NCBI RefSeq assembly: GCF_001613045.1
Contig: NZ_BDBP01000048.1
Location: 1-64,000 of the forward strand
DNA from: Nocardia lijiangensis NBRC 108240
GTDB lineage: Bacteria; Actinomycetota; Actinomycetes; Mycobacteriales; Mycobacteriaceae
Direction: 5' to 3'
DNA: 64,000 bases
Shown: positions 10,836 to 18,812 of the stretch, in pieces
Position numbering within the stretch: the stretch's first letter is position 1
How the letters are laid out: the number at the start of each line of letters is the position of its first letter
Program-made: the position numbers and the translations under genes
Notes under the pieces: generated by a model
Seen by the model: the letters and a program-made list of their open reading frames with translations, nothing else
Databases searched by the model: none
Told to the model about the DNA's origin: nothing

Positions 10836-11515
10836 CCGGCGCGATCGTCCTCGATATCGAGGGCACCACCAGCCCGACCAGTTCCGTGCGCGAGGACCTC
10901 TACGGCTACACCCGGGATCGGTTGCCGCAGTGGCTGGCCGACCACAGCGCCGATGCGGCCGCGCCGGTGCTCGCCGGCGCCAGGGAACTGGCCGGACGCC
11001 CGGATGCGGACGCCGCCGAGGTGGCCGAGATCCTGCGCGGCTGGCTGGGCTCGGACGTGAAGGCCGAGCCGCTGAAGACCGCGCAGGGACTCATCTGTCA
11101 CGAGGGCTTCCGCACCGGTGCGCTGCACGGCGAATTCTTCCCCGACGTCGCGCCCGCGCTGGCGGACTGGAAGGCCGCGGGGCTGACGCTGTACGTGTAC
11201 TCGTCGGGTTCGGTGCGCAATCAGCGCGATTGGTTCGACTTCGCGCGCGGGGGCGAGCTCGGCTCGTTGATCAGCGGGTATTTCGATCTGTCCACCGCGG
11301 GGCCGAAGCGCGAAGCCGCGTCCTACGACAAGATCGCGAGCGCGATCGGCGTGCCCGCGGCCGAGATCCTCTTCCTCTCGGACCACCCGGAGGAACTCGA
11401 CGCGGCCGTCGCGGCGGGATGGTCGGCCGTCGGTGTGCACCGGCCGGGCGAACCGAATCCCCCGCGCCCGCCGCATCGGTGGATCGGCTCGTTCGCGGAG
11501 ATCGTTCCGACCTGA
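10832..11515 (+). CDS. mtnC: enolase-phosphatase MtnC
   Basis: A 227-residue HAD-family protein with the MtnC-specific motif LDIEGTTSP (nucleophile Asp8, Glu10), the YVYSSGS motif II and FLSDHPEELDAA near the C-terminus. It converts the diketo-phosphate to the acireductone by enolisation and dephosphorylation, supplying the MtnD substrate. The GTG start at 10832 overlaps the mtnD stop codon (GTGA). It closes the salvage operon mtnAB-mtnD-mtnC. No mtnK or MTA phosphorylase gene lies beside it, so methylthioribose-1-phosphate must come from enzymes encoded elsewhere. Confidence 0.92.
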   Translation: MTGAIVLDIEGTTSPTSSVREDLYGYTRDRLPQWLADHSADAAAPVLAGARELAGRPDADAAEVAEILRGWLGSDVKAEPLKTAQGLICHEGFRTGALHGEFFPDVAPALADWKAAGLTLYVYSSGSVRNQRDWFDFARGGELGSLISGYFDLSTAGPKREAASYDKIASAIGVPAAEILFLSDHPEELDAAVAAGWSAVGVHRPGEPNPPRPPHRWIGSFAEIVPT

Positions 11516-11563
11516 TCGCCCGATTCCGGGCCCTGCCGCCCGGACCGGTCGGGCGCGCCGGTG

Positions 11564-12505
11564 TCAGGCTCCGGACACTCGCACCTGCGGACGCACGGCG
11601 CCTATGCGTCCGTGCTGAACCGTGGCGAAGACCCGGCGCGCGTGCACCGCGACGGGGCTGGTCGACCACGGCGCCAGCGCGGTGGTGAACATCAGCTCGC
11701 ACCAGGACAGCGTGGGCACCTCACCCGCGGCCAGCGTGGCGATGAGCGACATCTCGGTGTCGTGCCCGTCCCAGGCGGCCAGCAGCCAGGCCGCGTCCAG
11801 GCGACCGAGGAACTCGTCGGCGTCCTCCGGCGGGCCGTGCGGCGTGTCCACCGCGAGATGCACCGCGGCGGCGATCGCGTGCCGCATCTTGGCGTCGAGG
11901 CCGATGGCGTCGTGCAGCAGCAGCGCCTCGAGCGCCGCGCGCAGTTCCACGCCGTGATCCACCGCTTGCTTCCCGCCGATCGGACCGATGTCTCCTGCAT
12001 TGCGGATCATGGACAACCTTTCCTCGATGTCGTTGTTCGTATGGGTGTCGACTGCACGTAGATGTCTGCCGAATCTCGGGTCGGAGGCTTCGGTGTCGAC
12101 CAGACTGACCAGCGCTCCCGGGTTCCAGTCCAGGCTGCCGAAGAGCCGGCACCAATCCAGGGCCGGATTGTCTTCCGAGCAGACCAGATCCAGCACGAGG
12201 CCGGAGATGGATGCGGCGCAGGCCAGGGTGACGGTGTCGATGTCCGGTTCGGTCACGGTGAGGCGCAGGGTGGCCTCCGCGTGGCCCGCGTCCGCGCGCA
12301 CTCGTCCGGCCAGCCACACCGCCCTGTTCGCGGCGGCCATCGCCCCAGCGAAACGATCGCCGTGCGGATTGTCGGCGTCGCCGTCCAGAAACGGCCCGTA
12401 CCACAGCGCGCGGCCCTCGTCGCCGCAGACCGCGAATGTGCCGTTCGCACAGTTCGCGGCGGCAGCCAACGAGATATGCGGTACCAAACCGATGTCACCA
12501 ACCAT
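11564..12505 (-). CDS. hypothetical protein beside an MmyB-type regulator
   Basis: A 313-residue soluble protein that I do not recognise. It has several Cys residues (CANGTFAVC near the start, LACAAS, VCSEDN, DWCRLFG), an acidic central segment (DTHTNNDIEERL) and an Ala-rich helical C-terminal half. No membrane segment or signal peptide is seen. ATG 12505 is chosen because GGGGAG lies 9 nt upstream; an in-frame ATG at 12523 is alternative. It is convergent with mtnC and on the same strand as, but 409 bp from, the regulator gene upstream. Base composition is like its neighbours. Confidence 0.65.
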   Translation of the reverse strand: MVGDIGLVPHISLAAAANCANGTFAVCGDEGRALWYGPFLDGDADNPHGDRFAGAMAAANRAVWLAGRVRADAGHAEATLRLTVTEPDIDTVTLACAASISGLVLDLVCSEDNPALDWCRLFGSLDWNPGALVSLVDTEASDPRFGRHLRAVDTHTNNDIEERLSMIRNAGDIGPIGGKQAVDHGVELRAALEALLLHDAIGLDAKMRHAIAAAVHLAVDTPHGPPEDADEFLGRLDAAWLLAAWDGHDTEMSLIATLAAGEVPTLSWCELMFTTALAPWSTSPVAVHARRVFATVQHGRIGAVRPQVRVSGA

Positions 12506-12914
12506 GAGCACTACTCCCCGCAATGTTCGCGCAATCCGTTGTCGTTCGAGATCGCTGCACAGTGTCGCAACTAATTCCCGACCTCGCCGATAAACGGATC
12601 AAATACGTTTCCTTGACCGTTGTCCAGGAGAAGTGGAACTTCCCGCGCACCCTGTGAGGTACCTACACCGACCAGTGGAAGTACCGTAGAGCCGGTTCTC
12701 GCGAAGAGGCACGGCATATACCCCGCAACACATTTCGACAGCGTAACCCGAACGGCACCTCCCGCTCCCGGCCTTCGCCCGATCAGGTTTCGCCCCAGTC
12801 GATTTCGCGCAGGAGTGGTCCCCATGACGCACCGGCGAGACGCCCCACCGAGGCATCGGCGATCGCGCGCGACGCGCTGCGGCGCGACGCGCGCTCCCCG
12901 AAAGTCCCCTGCCG
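12506..12914 (-). other. intergenic region, no gene seen
   Basis: About 410 bp between the MmyB-type regulator gene and the hypothetical gene. It is less GC-rich than its surroundings in 12540-12740. Short open frames on both strands have no recognisable protein features. It presumably holds the promoter of the 313-residue gene. Confidence 0.4.
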
Positions 12915-13775
12915 CTAGGGGTTTACGGGCGATCGAGCGCCGTGGGAGCCGCTGACCGCGGCCCGTCGGGCGATGCTCGGCGGCGCAGGCTGCGGCGTGC
13001 GGATGCCGAGGAAGAATTGAATCCGGCCCGGGTGGCTCCCGGAATCCACCCGGAACAGCTGCACGTCCAGGCTGAAGTGCTCGCCCGTTTCGATATCGCG
13101 CAGCCGCATTTGCGGGCTTTCCCTGCCGTACGCGGTTCCACCCGACGCCCACATCCTGCGGAATTCCGGATACCGACCGAGTTCGGCGAGCAATTCGGTG
13201 GACCAGTCGCCGCCGCCGGACTGCCCGATGAGTCCGCGCAGCCAGTCCACGGTTAGCGCGGCCTCGCGCTCCCAGTCGACCATCACCCGCTTGGACATCT
13301 CGTTGCCGAAGAACCACCGCAGGATGTTCACGTCCTCCACCAGGCCGGGGAAGGCCGCCGCGTAGGCCGCATTGCAGGACAGGACGTTCCACCGGGTGTC
13401 CAGGTAGCCCGCCGCGTTCGGCTCGTGCACCTCGAGACCGCTGCGCATGTCCTCGGTGATCTCGGCGCGCAACTGAGCGACCGTCGGCGCCGAGGCCTCG
13501 GACAGCCCTGCCAGGTCGAACAGGTGCCTGCGCTCGGCGTCGGAGAGCGGCGCGACCCGGTGCAGATATCCGATGAGCGCCTCGACCACCGCTTTGGTCG
13601 GGTGCGCTCGGTCACCGCCCTCCAGGTGGGTGATATAGCTGGAACTCACCCCCGCTGCGAATGCCAGCTTTTCCCTGGATACCCGCCGGTCGTCGCGGAA
13701 TCTGCGCAACAGCCCGCCGAAGGTGGGCGGTCGCAGCAGATCTCCTGGGCTGGCTTCGGTCGACTTGCGTGACAC
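12915..13775 (-). CDS. XRE-family regulator with MmyB-like ligand-binding domain
   Basis: A 286-residue transcriptional regulator. Residues about 18-75 form an XRE helix-turn-helix (LLRRFRDDRRVSREKLAFAAGVSSSYITHLEGG). The rest is the MmyB-like PAS-fold domain with W-(x)-NVLSCNAAYAAAFPG, NILRWFF and a C-terminal DVQLFRVD...FFLG strand. The start is a GTG at 13775 with GGAGCG upstream. Homologues in Streptomyces and Nocardia control nearby genes in response to unknown small molecules; the target here may be the adjacent hypothetical gene, which is inference. A second MmyB-type regulator lies at 43.5 kb. Confidence 0.85.
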   Translation of the reverse strand: MSRKSTEASPGDLLRPPTFGGLLRRFRDDRRVSREKLAFAAGVSSSYITHLEGGDRAHPTKAVVEALIGYLHRVAPLSDAERRHLFDLAGLSEASAPTVAQLRAEITEDMRSGLEVHEPNAAGYLDTRWNVLSCNAAYAAAFPGLVEDVNILRWFFGNEMSKRVMVDWEREAALTVDWLRGLIGQSGGGDWSTELLAELGRYPEFRRMWASGGTAYGRESPQMRLRDIETGEHFSLDVQLFRVDSGSHPGRIQFFLGIRTPQPAPPSIARRAAVSGSHGARSPVNP

Positions 13776-14230
13776 AGCTATTCGCTCCTATGAAACCGTA
13801 GATGTATCAACCGGTTGGCTACTTCCGGGCGGCAGCGGTGTCGAATCTTCCGAGTCGACTGCACCGCGTCCACCAGGGGGTTGTCCATGGCTCCAATCGT
13901 CATTGATCCAGGCTGTTACCTACAGCGGACGACATTAACTGATATCCGTTCTTTATATTCTGTACAAGCTTCGTGTCATGGCTACATTTCAGCAATCTTC
14001 ATGGCTGCGAAAATCGACCTCCAGCACTACCATTCACAGTGTCGTCCACTGGTTCCTCGGATCGGCGAGTTGCCCAATCGAGCGCCCACGCGAGCGAGTC
14101 GGCAATTTTTCCAACCGGTCGGTTTTCACCCCCGAAAAGTCACTACCACCCACGAACATTCGAGCAACCCCGATTTCCCGGACCGGAAAGGCGGCCGAGG
14201 CCGGAAAGAATCGCCGCACGAGCCTGCGCT
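13776..14230. other. AT-richer intergenic region, no gene seen
   Basis: About 455 bp upstream of the XRE regulator. The segment around 13910-14010 (for example TTAACTGATATCC, TTTATATTCTG) is clearly less GC-rich than the rest of the window. I see no convincing coding frame. It likely carries the regulator promoter and may be a foreign junction. Confidence 0.4.
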
Positions 14231-14650
14231 TCATCCGGTTGCAGCGACCGCCTCGTCGATCCGCCGCGCGCGCGTCCGCGGGCGTTCGGCCGACTCGATC
14301 ACGCCGACAGCCGTCCGCGCGCCCGCCGCGGCCATGGCGGCCGCCGGTTCCTCAGGCATCTCGGCCGTCCGCTCGGCGGTGTCGCGGCGCACGGTGACCA
14401 CAACGGTGTCGCCAGGCCCCTTGCCGAGCCGCTCGCGGGTCGCCTTCAGCATGCCGAGGCACGGGCCGCCGACCATCGACACGATCGAGCCGGTGCACTT
14501 GATGCCGTCGAAAGTGGCCGGGACCGGAATCCGTCCTCCGCCACCAAGCGCTGTCACCACGTCGGGCATCGCGATGAACGCCCCGCGCGGTCTCGATGCA
14601 GGCCTCGAATCACTGCATACGCGCAGCGTAATCACCGCACCCTGGACCAC
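14231..14650 (-). CDS. DUF1905 domain protein, possibly truncated inside
   Basis: A 139-residue protein matching the DUF1905 domain: FIAMPDVVTALGGGGRIPV, GSIVSMVGGPCLGMLKA, ERLGKGPGDTVVVTVRRDTAERT. Family members with a YdeI/OmpD-associated C-terminus normally have an LS-(x)-SHR-(x)-EYV-(x)-WI segment before the (E)A-(x)-RP-(x)-TR-(x)-RRI motif. Here the protein passes straight from AAAGARTAV to IESAERPRTRARRI, so about 15 residues look deleted in frame. It may be functional or decaying. The function of the family is unknown. Confidence 0.6.
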   Translation of the reverse strand: MVQGAVITLRVCSDSRPASRPRGAFIAMPDVVTALGGGGRIPVPATFDGIKCTGSIVSMVGGPCLGMLKATRERLGKGPGDTVVVTVRRDTAERTAEMPEEPAAAMAAAGARTAVGVIESAERPRTRARRIDEAVAATG

Positions 14651-15055
14651 CGCCGATTCGGCGGCAAACTATCGGCGAACCACGCGAGTCTGGACGAATC
14701 AGGGGTCGACATGGTAGCCACGTGGGTAGTGGGCGGCACCACAATTCGGCCCCGTCGAACCCGCCGCGTTGTGTTAACGATTGTAAACCGCCCGAGAACC
14801 CCCGGTTTCCAAAGCTTCACCGACAAGGCCCCGATACGTCCGCCCACTCCCGCATTTCGGCCGGTCAGCCCAAATCGGCCCAGGTCACGTGAATGTCATC
14901 GGCGGTCGACCGCTACCGCCCAGTGACCGGCACGTTGCGGCGACCTCACAACTCACCGGCGCCCTCCGAGCGCTGTGAGAGAATCGTTTGGCCGCGCGTC
15001 TTCACCTCCTTACAGTCGGTGCAACAGCCCGATTTCACAGCTCGAAGGGGGCGTC
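14651..15055 (+). promoter_or_regulatory. upstream region of the narGHJI operon
   Basis: About 400 bp without a gene before narG. It contains an AT-richer element around 14773-14790 (TGTTAACGATTGTAAACC) inside otherwise GC-rich DNA. GAAGGGGG at 15044-15051 is the ribosome-binding site for the GTG at 15056. I cannot assign a specific operator; a nitrate- or redox-responsive site is expected here. Confidence 0.4.
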
Positions 15056-18000
15056 GTGGTTAACTCACGCACTCATGTTTCGACACCCTCCGATCCGGCG
15101 GGCCCGCATTCCTCCGACGCCGGTGACGCATTGCTCCGGCTGGGCAAGTACTTTCAGCGCGGCGAGATCTCCGCGGACCAGCGCAGCCTGCACAAGGTCG
15201 GCGGCCGCGAGGCCGACGACTTCTACCGCGACCGCTGGGCGCACGACAAGGTGGTCCGCTCCACCCATGGCGTGAACTGCACCGGCTCGTGCTCCTGGAA
15301 GATCTACGTCAAGGACGGCGTGATCACCTGGGAATCGCAGCAGACCGACTACCCCTCGGTCGGCGCGGACAAGCCCGAGTACGAACCGCGCGGCTGTCCG
15401 CGCGGCGCGTCCTTCTCCTGGTACACCTACTCCCCCGCGCGGGTGCGCTACCCGTATGTGCGCGGCACCCTGCTCGAGCTGTACCGCGAGGCCAAGGAAC
15501 GGCTCAAGGATCCCGTGCTGGCCTGGGAGTCCATCGTGGAGGACCCGGAGAAGGCCAAGCGCTACAAGTCCGCCCGCGGTAAGGGTGGTTTCGTGCGCGC
15601 CGAGTGGTGGGAGGCCGCCGAGATCGCCGCGGCCGCGCACGTGCACACCATCAAGCGCTACGGACCCGACCGGGTCGCGGGCTTCTCGCCCATTCCGGCC
15701 ATGTCGATGGTCAGCCACGCGGTCGGCGCTCGGTTCATCTCGATGCTCGGCGGATCGATGCTGTCGTTCTACGACTGGTACGCCGACCTGCCGGTGGCCT
15801 CGCCGCAGGTGTTCGGCGACCAGACCGACGTGCCGGAATCGGCCGACTGGTTCGACGCGGGCTACCTCATCATGTGGGGCTCCAACGTGCCCGTTACCAG
15901 GACCCCGGACGCGCACTATATGACCGAGGCCCGCTACCGCGGCCAGAAGGTGGTCGTGGTCTCCCCCGACTACGCCGACAACACCAAGTTCGCCGACGAG
16001 TGGGTGCCCGCGCGGCCGGGAACCGATGCGGCGCTTGCCATGTCGATGGGTCACGTGATCCTGAAGGAGTTCTTCCTCCAGCGCGACACCCCGCGGTTCC
16101 TGGACTACGTCAAGCGCTACACCGATCTGCCGTACCTGGTCTGCCTGGACGATCCGGAAGGCTGGGACGCCGAGGGCGTCTACCACCACGACGGCGCGCT
16201 GGCGGGCAAGTTCCTCACCGCCGCCGATCTCGGCGAGAACGTCGAGGGCGCGGAGCACAAGCCCGTGCTGCTGGACGACGCCGGAAATCCCGTGGTGCCC
16301 AACGGTTCCCTCGGCCACCGCTTCGCCGAGGGCGACGCGGGCAAGTGGAACCTGGACCTGGGCGACGTCGACCCGCTGCTGAGTCTGTACGGCGCGGAGG
16401 GCAATCAGCCCGTCGCGGTGCGGCTGCCGCGCTTCGACACCGACAAGGCGGGCGTGCTGCTGCGCGGCGTGCCCACGATCACCGTCGCGGGCAAGCGCGT
16501 GACGACCGTGTTCGATCTGCTGCTCGCGCAGTACGGCGTCGGGCGCGACGGACTCCCCGGCGAATGGCCGACGGGATACGACGACGCGTCCACCCCGTAC
16601 ACCCCCGCCTGGCAGGAGACCATCACCGGTGTCCCGGCCAAGCAGGCCGAGCGCATCGCGCGCGAATTCGCCGACAACGCCGATCGTTCCGGCGGACGCT
16701 CGATGATCCTGATGGGCGCGGGCACCAACCACTGGTTCCACTCCGACCAGATCTACCGCGCCTTCTTCACTCTCACGCTGCTCACCGGCTGCCAGGGCGT
16801 GAACGGCGGCGGCTGGGCGCATTACGTCGGGCAGGAGAAGTGCCGTCCGGTGACCGGTTGGGCCACACTGGCTTTCGGTCTGGACTGGCAGCGTCCGCCG
16901 CGCCAGATGCAGGGCACCGTGTTCTGGTACCTGACCAACGATCAGTGGCGCTACGACCCGTTCACCGCGCAGTCGTTCGCCTCGCCACTCGGCAAGGGCG
17001 CGTTCGCCGGCCGCACCGCGGCCGACAACATCGCGCTGGCCAGCAGGCTCGGCTGGATGCCGAGCTACCCGACCTTCAACCGCAACCCGCTCGACCTCGT
17101 CGACGAGGCCGAGGCCGCGGGCGCCACCCCGGCCGACCACGTGGTGGCCGGGCTGAAGTCGGAAGAACTGCGCTTCGCCTGCGAGGACCCGGACGACCCG
17201 GAGAACTTCCCGCGCTGCCTGACCGTCTGGCGCGCGAACCTGCTCGGCTCCTCCGGTAAGGGCAACGAGTACTTCCACAAGCACCTGCTCGGCGCGGACT
17301 CCAACCTGCAGACCACCGATGCGACCGGCGTGCGGCCGCAGGAGCTGGTCTGGCGCGACGAGGCGCCGTCCGGAAAGCTGGATCTGCTGCTCTCCCTGGA
17401 CTTCCGGATGACGAGCACCACACTGTTCTCCGACATCGTGCTGCCCGCGGCGACCTGGTACGAGAAGCACGATCTCTCCTCCACCGACATGCACCCGTTC
17501 GTGCACGCCTTCTCCCCGGCCATCTCCCCGCCGTGGGAGGCCAAGACCGATTTCGAGGCGTTCCACCGGATCGCCCGCGGCTTCTCCTGGATGGCCGAGA
17601 AGCACCTGGGCAAGCGCAAGGACATCGTCGCGGTGCCGTTGCAGCACGACTCGCCCGATGCTCTGGCGCAGGCGGGCGGACGCGTGCTGGACTGGAAAGC
17701 CGGTGAGTGCGAGCCGATTCCGGGCAAGACCATGCCGAAGCTCGTCGTGGTCGAGCGGGACTACCCGAAGGTGGCCGAGAAGATGGCCGCGCTCGGACCG
17801 CTGGTCGACACCCTCGGCCTCACCACCAAGGGCGTCACGACCTATCCCGACCAAGAGGTCGAGTACCTGGCCGGGATGAACGGCACCGTGGTCTCGGGCG
17901 TGGCGCAGGGTCGCCCGTCGCTGGCCAAGGACACCCACGCCGCCGAGGCCATTCTGGCGCTCTCCGGCACCACCAACGGCCGCCTCGCCGTCGAGGGCTT

Positions 18001-18811
18001 CGAGGCGCTGGAGCGCCGCACGGGCACCAAGATGGCCGACCTGGCCGCCGAGCACGAAGGCAAGCGAATCACCTTCGCCGACACCCAAGCTCGGCCGGTG
18101 CCGGTGATCACCTCGCCGGAATGGTCGGGCAGCGAGACCGGCGGGCGCAGGTACTCGCCGTTCACCATCAACACCGAACGACTCAAGCCCTGGCACACCC
18201 TCACCGGTCGCCAGCACTTCTACCTCGACCACGACTGGATGATCGAGCTCGGCGAGCAGCTGCCGATCTTCCGTCCGCCGCTGGACATGACCGCGCTGTT
18301 CAGCGAGCCCGGCGTGGGCTCGGTGACCGAGAAGGGCGTCACCGTGCGGTATCTGACGCCACACTCGAAGTGGTCGATCCACTCCGCCTACCAGGACAAC
18401 CTGCACATGCTCACGCTCTCGCGCGGCGGTCAGTCGATCTGGATGTCGGACAAGGACGCCGCGAAGATCGGTGTGGCCGACAACGATTGGATCGAGGCGA
18501 TCAACCGCAACGGCATCGTGGTCGCCCGCGCCATCGTCTCGCACCGCATGCCGGAGGGCACCGTGTTCATGTACCACGCCCAGGACCGCGCGGTGGACGT
18601 GCCGCGCATCGAGGGCACCCCCGAGGTGAACGACGCGCGCGGCAAGCGCGGCGGCATCCACAACGCCCTCACCCGGATCATGATCAAGCCCTCGCATCTC
18701 ATCGGCGGGTACGCCCAACAGTCCTTCGCGCTGAACTACCACGGCCCCACCGGTAATCAGCGCGACGAGGTGACGACCATTCGCAAGCGGTCGCAGAAGG
18801 TGGAGTACTGA
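15056..18811 (+). CDS. narG: respiratory nitrate reductase alpha subunit NarG
   Basis: A 1251-residue molybdo-bis-MGD catalytic subunit. The FS0 cluster ligands His71, Cys75, Cys79 and Cys114 have the 4-4-35 spacing of E. coli NarG. Asp240 in FYDWYADLP aligns with the Mo-ligating Asp, followed by QTDVPESADW and SNVPVTRTPDAHY. It reduces nitrate to nitrite on the cytoplasmic face; no twin-arginine signal is present. The GTG at 15056 is preferred for its GAAGGGGG site; a longer frame upstream is unsupported. It is the first gene of narGHJI and needs cofactor from MobA-MoeA. Confidence 0.97.
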   Translation: MVNSRTHVSTPSDPAGPHSSDAGDALLRLGKYFQRGEISADQRSLHKVGGREADDFYRDRWAHDKVVRSTHGVNCTGSCSWKIYVKDGVITWESQQTDYPSVGADKPEYEPRGCPRGASFSWYTYSPARVRYPYVRGTLLELYREAKERLKDPVLAWESIVEDPEKAKRYKSARGKGGFVRAEWWEAAEIAAAAHVHTIKRYGPDRVAGFSPIPAMSMVSHAVGARFISMLGGSMLSFYDWYADLPVASPQVFGDQTDVPESADWFDAGYLIMWGSNVPVTRTPDAHYMTEARYRGQKVVVVSPDYADNTKFADEWVPARPGTDAALAMSMGHVILKEFFLQRDTPRFLDYVKRYTDLPYLVCLDDPEGWDAEGVYHHDGALAGKFLTAADLGENVEGAEHKPVLLDDAGNPVVPNGSLGHRFAEGDAGKWNLDLGDVDPLLSLYGAEGNQPVAVRLPRFDTDKAGVLLRGVPTITVAGKRVTTVFDLLLAQYGVGRDGLPGEWPTGYDDASTPYTPAWQETITGVPAKQAERIAREFADNADRSGGRSMILMGAGTNHWFHSDQIYRAFFTLTLLTGCQGVNGGGWAHYVGQEKCRPVTGWATLAFGLDWQRPPRQMQGTVFWYLTNDQWRYDPFTAQSFASPLGKGAFAGRTAADNIALASRLGWMPSYPTFNRNPLDLVDEAEAAGATPADHVVAGLKSEELRFACEDPDDPENFPRCLTVWRANLLGSSGKGNEYFHKHLLGADSNLQTTDATGVRPQELVWRDEAPSGKLDLLLSLDFRMTSTTLFSDIVLPAATWYEKHDLSSTDMHPFVHAFSPAISPPWEAKTDFEAFHRIARGFSWMAEKHLGKRKDIVAVPLQHDSPDALAQAGGRVLDWKAGECEPIPGKTMPKLVVVERDYPKVAEKMAALGPLVDTLGLTTKGVTTYPDQEVEYLAGMNGTVVSGVAQGRPSLAKDTHAAEAILALSGTTNGRLAVEGFEALERRTGTKMADLAAEHEGKRITFADTQARPVPVITSPEWSGSETGGRRYSPFTINTERLKPWHTLTGRQHFYLDHDWMIELGEQLPIFRPPLDMTALFSEPGVGSVTEKGVTVRYLTPHSKWSIHSAYQDNLHMLTLSRGGQSIWMSDKDAAKIGVADNDWIEAINRNGIVVARAIVSHRMPEGTVFMYHAQDRAVDVPRIEGTPEVNDARGKRGGIHNALTRIMIKPSHLIGGYAQQSFALNYHGPTGNQRDEVTTIRKRSQKVEY

Positions 18812-18812
18812 T

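Noticed and set aside
12571..13392. A 273-codon minus-strand frame across the gap before the hypothetical gene
   Set aside because: It overlaps the true regulator frame, and the part in the gap has no family features or good start.
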